The notes beneath the pieces are model-generated. The model saw only the letters and a list, made by a program, of their open reading frames with translations. It was not told the origin of the DNA and made no database searches. A DNA stretch of 25,090 nucleotides from a virus, in IMG/VR virus record IMGVR_UViG_3300048447_000259, positions 1 through 25,090 of that record; one strand, 5' to 3'. The translations under genes were made by a program, and so were the position numbers. This document shows, piece by piece, positions 23,643 through 25,090 of this stretch (position 1 is the stretch's first letter; each line of letters begins with the position of its first letter).

Positions 23643-24488
23643 TTAAAATACATTTAAAAATCTGTATCTCATTTCTCCTTGGCCTCCGCCACCTCCTAAA
23701 GTGTTTCCACCACCTGAAACTTGGGCAGCTCCTCCGCCACCACCAGATCCTCGTGTTCCTACGCCACCATTTGTACCACTACCTGATGAACTACTTGCAG
23801 TTCCTCCGGCAACTGATCCTCCATAAGAAGTAGCTCCTGCTCTTCCACCAATTCTACAGTTATCTCCACCACAGTTTCCATTCCAACCGCCCGCAGATCC
23901 ATTACCAGAACTATTGAAAGTACCTCTAGGACCACCTCTTAATTCGCTAACATTACCTATAGTAATTAAAGCATTAGATGAATTAAAAAAAGATCCACTT
24001 GTAATTCTTGTTCCTGTAATACTAAGACTTCCAGCACTTCCGTTTGATCCACCTGTAGCTAAAGGTCCTTGTACACCTCCTCCAGTTAAACTTGCACCAC
24101 CGCCTGGATTAAGTTGAAACAACCCATTTACTCTTGATCTAGTACCTGGATTAGCGACTTTAGGATGACCAAAATTAGATGTCTGGTTTCCTCCTGCTCC
24201 TCCGGCTCCTGTATTTGCAGCGTAAGAAGATCCTTCGCTAACTGAAAAAATTACATCTGATAAATAAGCTCCTGATCCTCCCGATCTTCCAGAAGATTCA
24301 CCACCTGCTTTATCATAAGAAATACCACCAGTACCACCACCTCCTCCACCAACAGCATATTGAATGTGAAGAGCGTTGTACCCTGTAGGAATAGTTATAG
24401 TAAAAGATTGATTTGCACCTTTTGTTGTATATCCAGTGGCTTCTTTTCCACCAGCTGTTGAGCTCATTAATAATGAATAATGTGTCAA
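23643..24488 (-). CDS. Glycine-rich adhesin/tail-fibre tip protein
   Basis: The start at 24488 is TTG (MTHYSLL), chosen because an AGGAG lies six bases before it; the first in-frame ATG is residue 8 and lacks that site. The N-terminus holds a small beta strand region (NQSFTITIPTGYNALHIQYA). The rest is dominated by Gly-Gly runs with Ser, Thr and Asn, and ends in a beta strand (EMRYRFLNVF). Gly-rich polyglycine-II sandwiches form the host-binding tips of some phage fibres (for example T2-type gp38). The gene lies beside a fibre-like protein and the oxygenase. A receptor-binding role is inference; a packed structural decoration is the alternative. Confidence 0.7.
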   Translation of the reverse strand: MTHYSLLMSSTAGGKEATGYTTKGANQSFTITIPTGYNALHIQYAVGGGGGGTGGISYDKAGGESSGRSGGSGAYLSDVIFSVSEGSSYAANTGAGGAGGNQTSNFGHPKVANPGTRSRVNGLFQLNPGGGASLTGGGVQGPLATGGSNGSAGSLSITGTRITSGSFFNSSNALITIGNVSELRGGPRGTFNSSGNGSAGGWNGNCGGDNCRIGGRAGATSYGGSVAGGTASSSSGSGTNGGVGTRGSGGGGGAAQVSGGGNTLGGGGGQGEMRYRFLNVF

Positions 24489-24494
24489 GTTATA

Positions 24495-24499
24495 CTCCT
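24495..24499 (-). promoter_or_regulatory. Shine-Dalgarno overlapping a stop codon, sets TTG start
   Basis: An AGGAG at 24499-24495 (minus strand) overlaps the TAG stop of the preceding fibre-like gene and lies six bases before the TTG at 24488, supporting TTG rather than the later ATG. Confidence 0.75.
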
Positions 24500-25090
24500 A
24501 TGACAATAAACCGCCAGTTATAACAAATGTATTAGATGATACACAAACGATAGTTGCAATTCCCCTAGTTTGAAGATCTCTATTTGCATTAGCTCCTGTT
24601 TGTGCCCAATACATAACCACACCAGACCCTCTGTTAATATCTATTTTTGAACTACCGTTAGCATAAATTGAAATTGTTTGACCTGCACTAAAAACACTTG
24701 GTGGAACAGTTATATCTCCAGCTGATATAGAAATTATTTTACCAGCATCTGATGCAATTAAAGTGTAGTTTGATGACTTTGAAGAAAGTGGAACTTCTCT
24801 AATTTCACCTTTTGAATCATTTAATTCACCATCCGTTGTAATGTCTCCTACTGCATCTATTGTTGAACTTGCTGAAATAGTATTTACTGTTGTGGAAGCT
24901 GTGACTGTAATATTAGATACATTAATTGTATTATCTGAAATATTTCCATTATCTAAAACATTATCTAGTGTTAATCCTCCAAGTTGAGAACCTGAAACTG
25001 GGTTTATATTTGTTCCATCCGAATAACAAAAGAAGCTTTTACCTTCATCTAAATCAAAACCTGTACCTGATACAGTTTTAAAAGTTAGAG
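24498..25090 (-). CDS. Tail-fibre-like protein, C-terminal part (partial)
   Basis: The last 197 codons of a gene that continues past the right edge. The protein is a Ser/Thr/Asn/Ile-rich beta structure: a repetitive block (DNGNISDNTINVSNITV) like a beta-helix or triple-stranded fibre, then strands with KIISISAGDITVP and ISIYANGSSKIDI. It ends ITGGLLS at a TAG. Cysteines are rare and there is no catalytic motif. The composition and the position directly before the Gly-rich adhesin suggest a tail fibre or tail-associated structural protein. The missing N-terminus would hold any virion-attachment domain. Confidence 0.65.
   Translation of the reverse strand, partial: LTFKTVSGTGFDLDEGKSFFCYSDGTNINPVSGSQLGGLTLDNVLDNGNISDNTINVSNITVTASTTVNTISASSTIDAVGDITTDGELNDSKGEIREVPLSSKSSNYTLIASDAGKIISISAGDITVPPSVFSAGQTISIYANGSSKIDINRGSGVVMYWAQTGANANRDLQTRGIATIVCVSSNTFVITGGLLS

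Noticed and set aside
1-25090. CRISPR array, insertion sequence or integrase
   Set aside because: No spaced repeats, transposase or recombinase motifs were seen.

Overview
The window looks like part of the genome of an AT-rich, strictly lytic-looking marine tailed phage, most likely a podovirus-type virus of the uncultured marine or pelagiphage kind. The evidence is very dense gene packing, mostly on the minus strand, low GC, virion proteins carrying short Gly-Gly-Arg motifs, a phage family A DNA polymerase, an AdoMet decarboxylase-type auxiliary gene, and no bacterial housekeeping genes. No integrase, terminase, portal, major capsid or RNA polymerase gene is visible, so the window is only part of the genome. 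A SAR11-like host is inferred from base composition and resemblance, not shown.

Region 1 (1-6452, minus strand, read right to left) is the replication module. In transcription order it holds a conserved 119-aa protein, a small coiled-coil membrane protein, a 184-aa coiled-coil protein, a 271-aa protein that may bind ssDNA, an archaeo-eukaryotic-type primase with a PriL-like four-cysteine region, a UvrD/Rep-type SF1 helicase, a GC-rich structured intergenic element, a DUF3310 protein, a 53-aa basic protein, and the exonuclease end of DNA polymerase A, which runs off the left edge.

Region 2 (6453-8272) is a divergent promoter on a perfect 13-bp inverted repeat. It drives the only plus-strand genes: an SNF2-like SF2 helicase and a small DUF457/YdjM-like membrane protein.

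Region 3 (8238-25090, minus strand, read right to left) is the virion module. It holds a tail-fibre-like protein cut by the right edge, a glycine-rich adhesin-like protein that starts with TTG, a putative 2OG-Fe(II) oxygenase, a large beta-rich tail protein resembling nozzle or DNA-stabilisation proteins, three very small proteins, two glycosyltransferases, a run of five large proteins that look like internal or ejection proteins, an XhlA-like membrane protein and a SpeD-like enzyme. Stop-start overlaps of the form TAATG occur at five junctions, so translation is tightly coupled.

The most interesting points are the primase with its probable Fe-S region beside two helicases, the symmetric divergent promoter, the GC-rich structured element at 1125-1226 with a second GC-rich hairpin upstream of the primase, the shared GGR-type motifs in the virion proteins, a recent 39-bp tandem duplication, and the altered SpeD active-site region. 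Family calls come from motifs read by eye; no database search was run.
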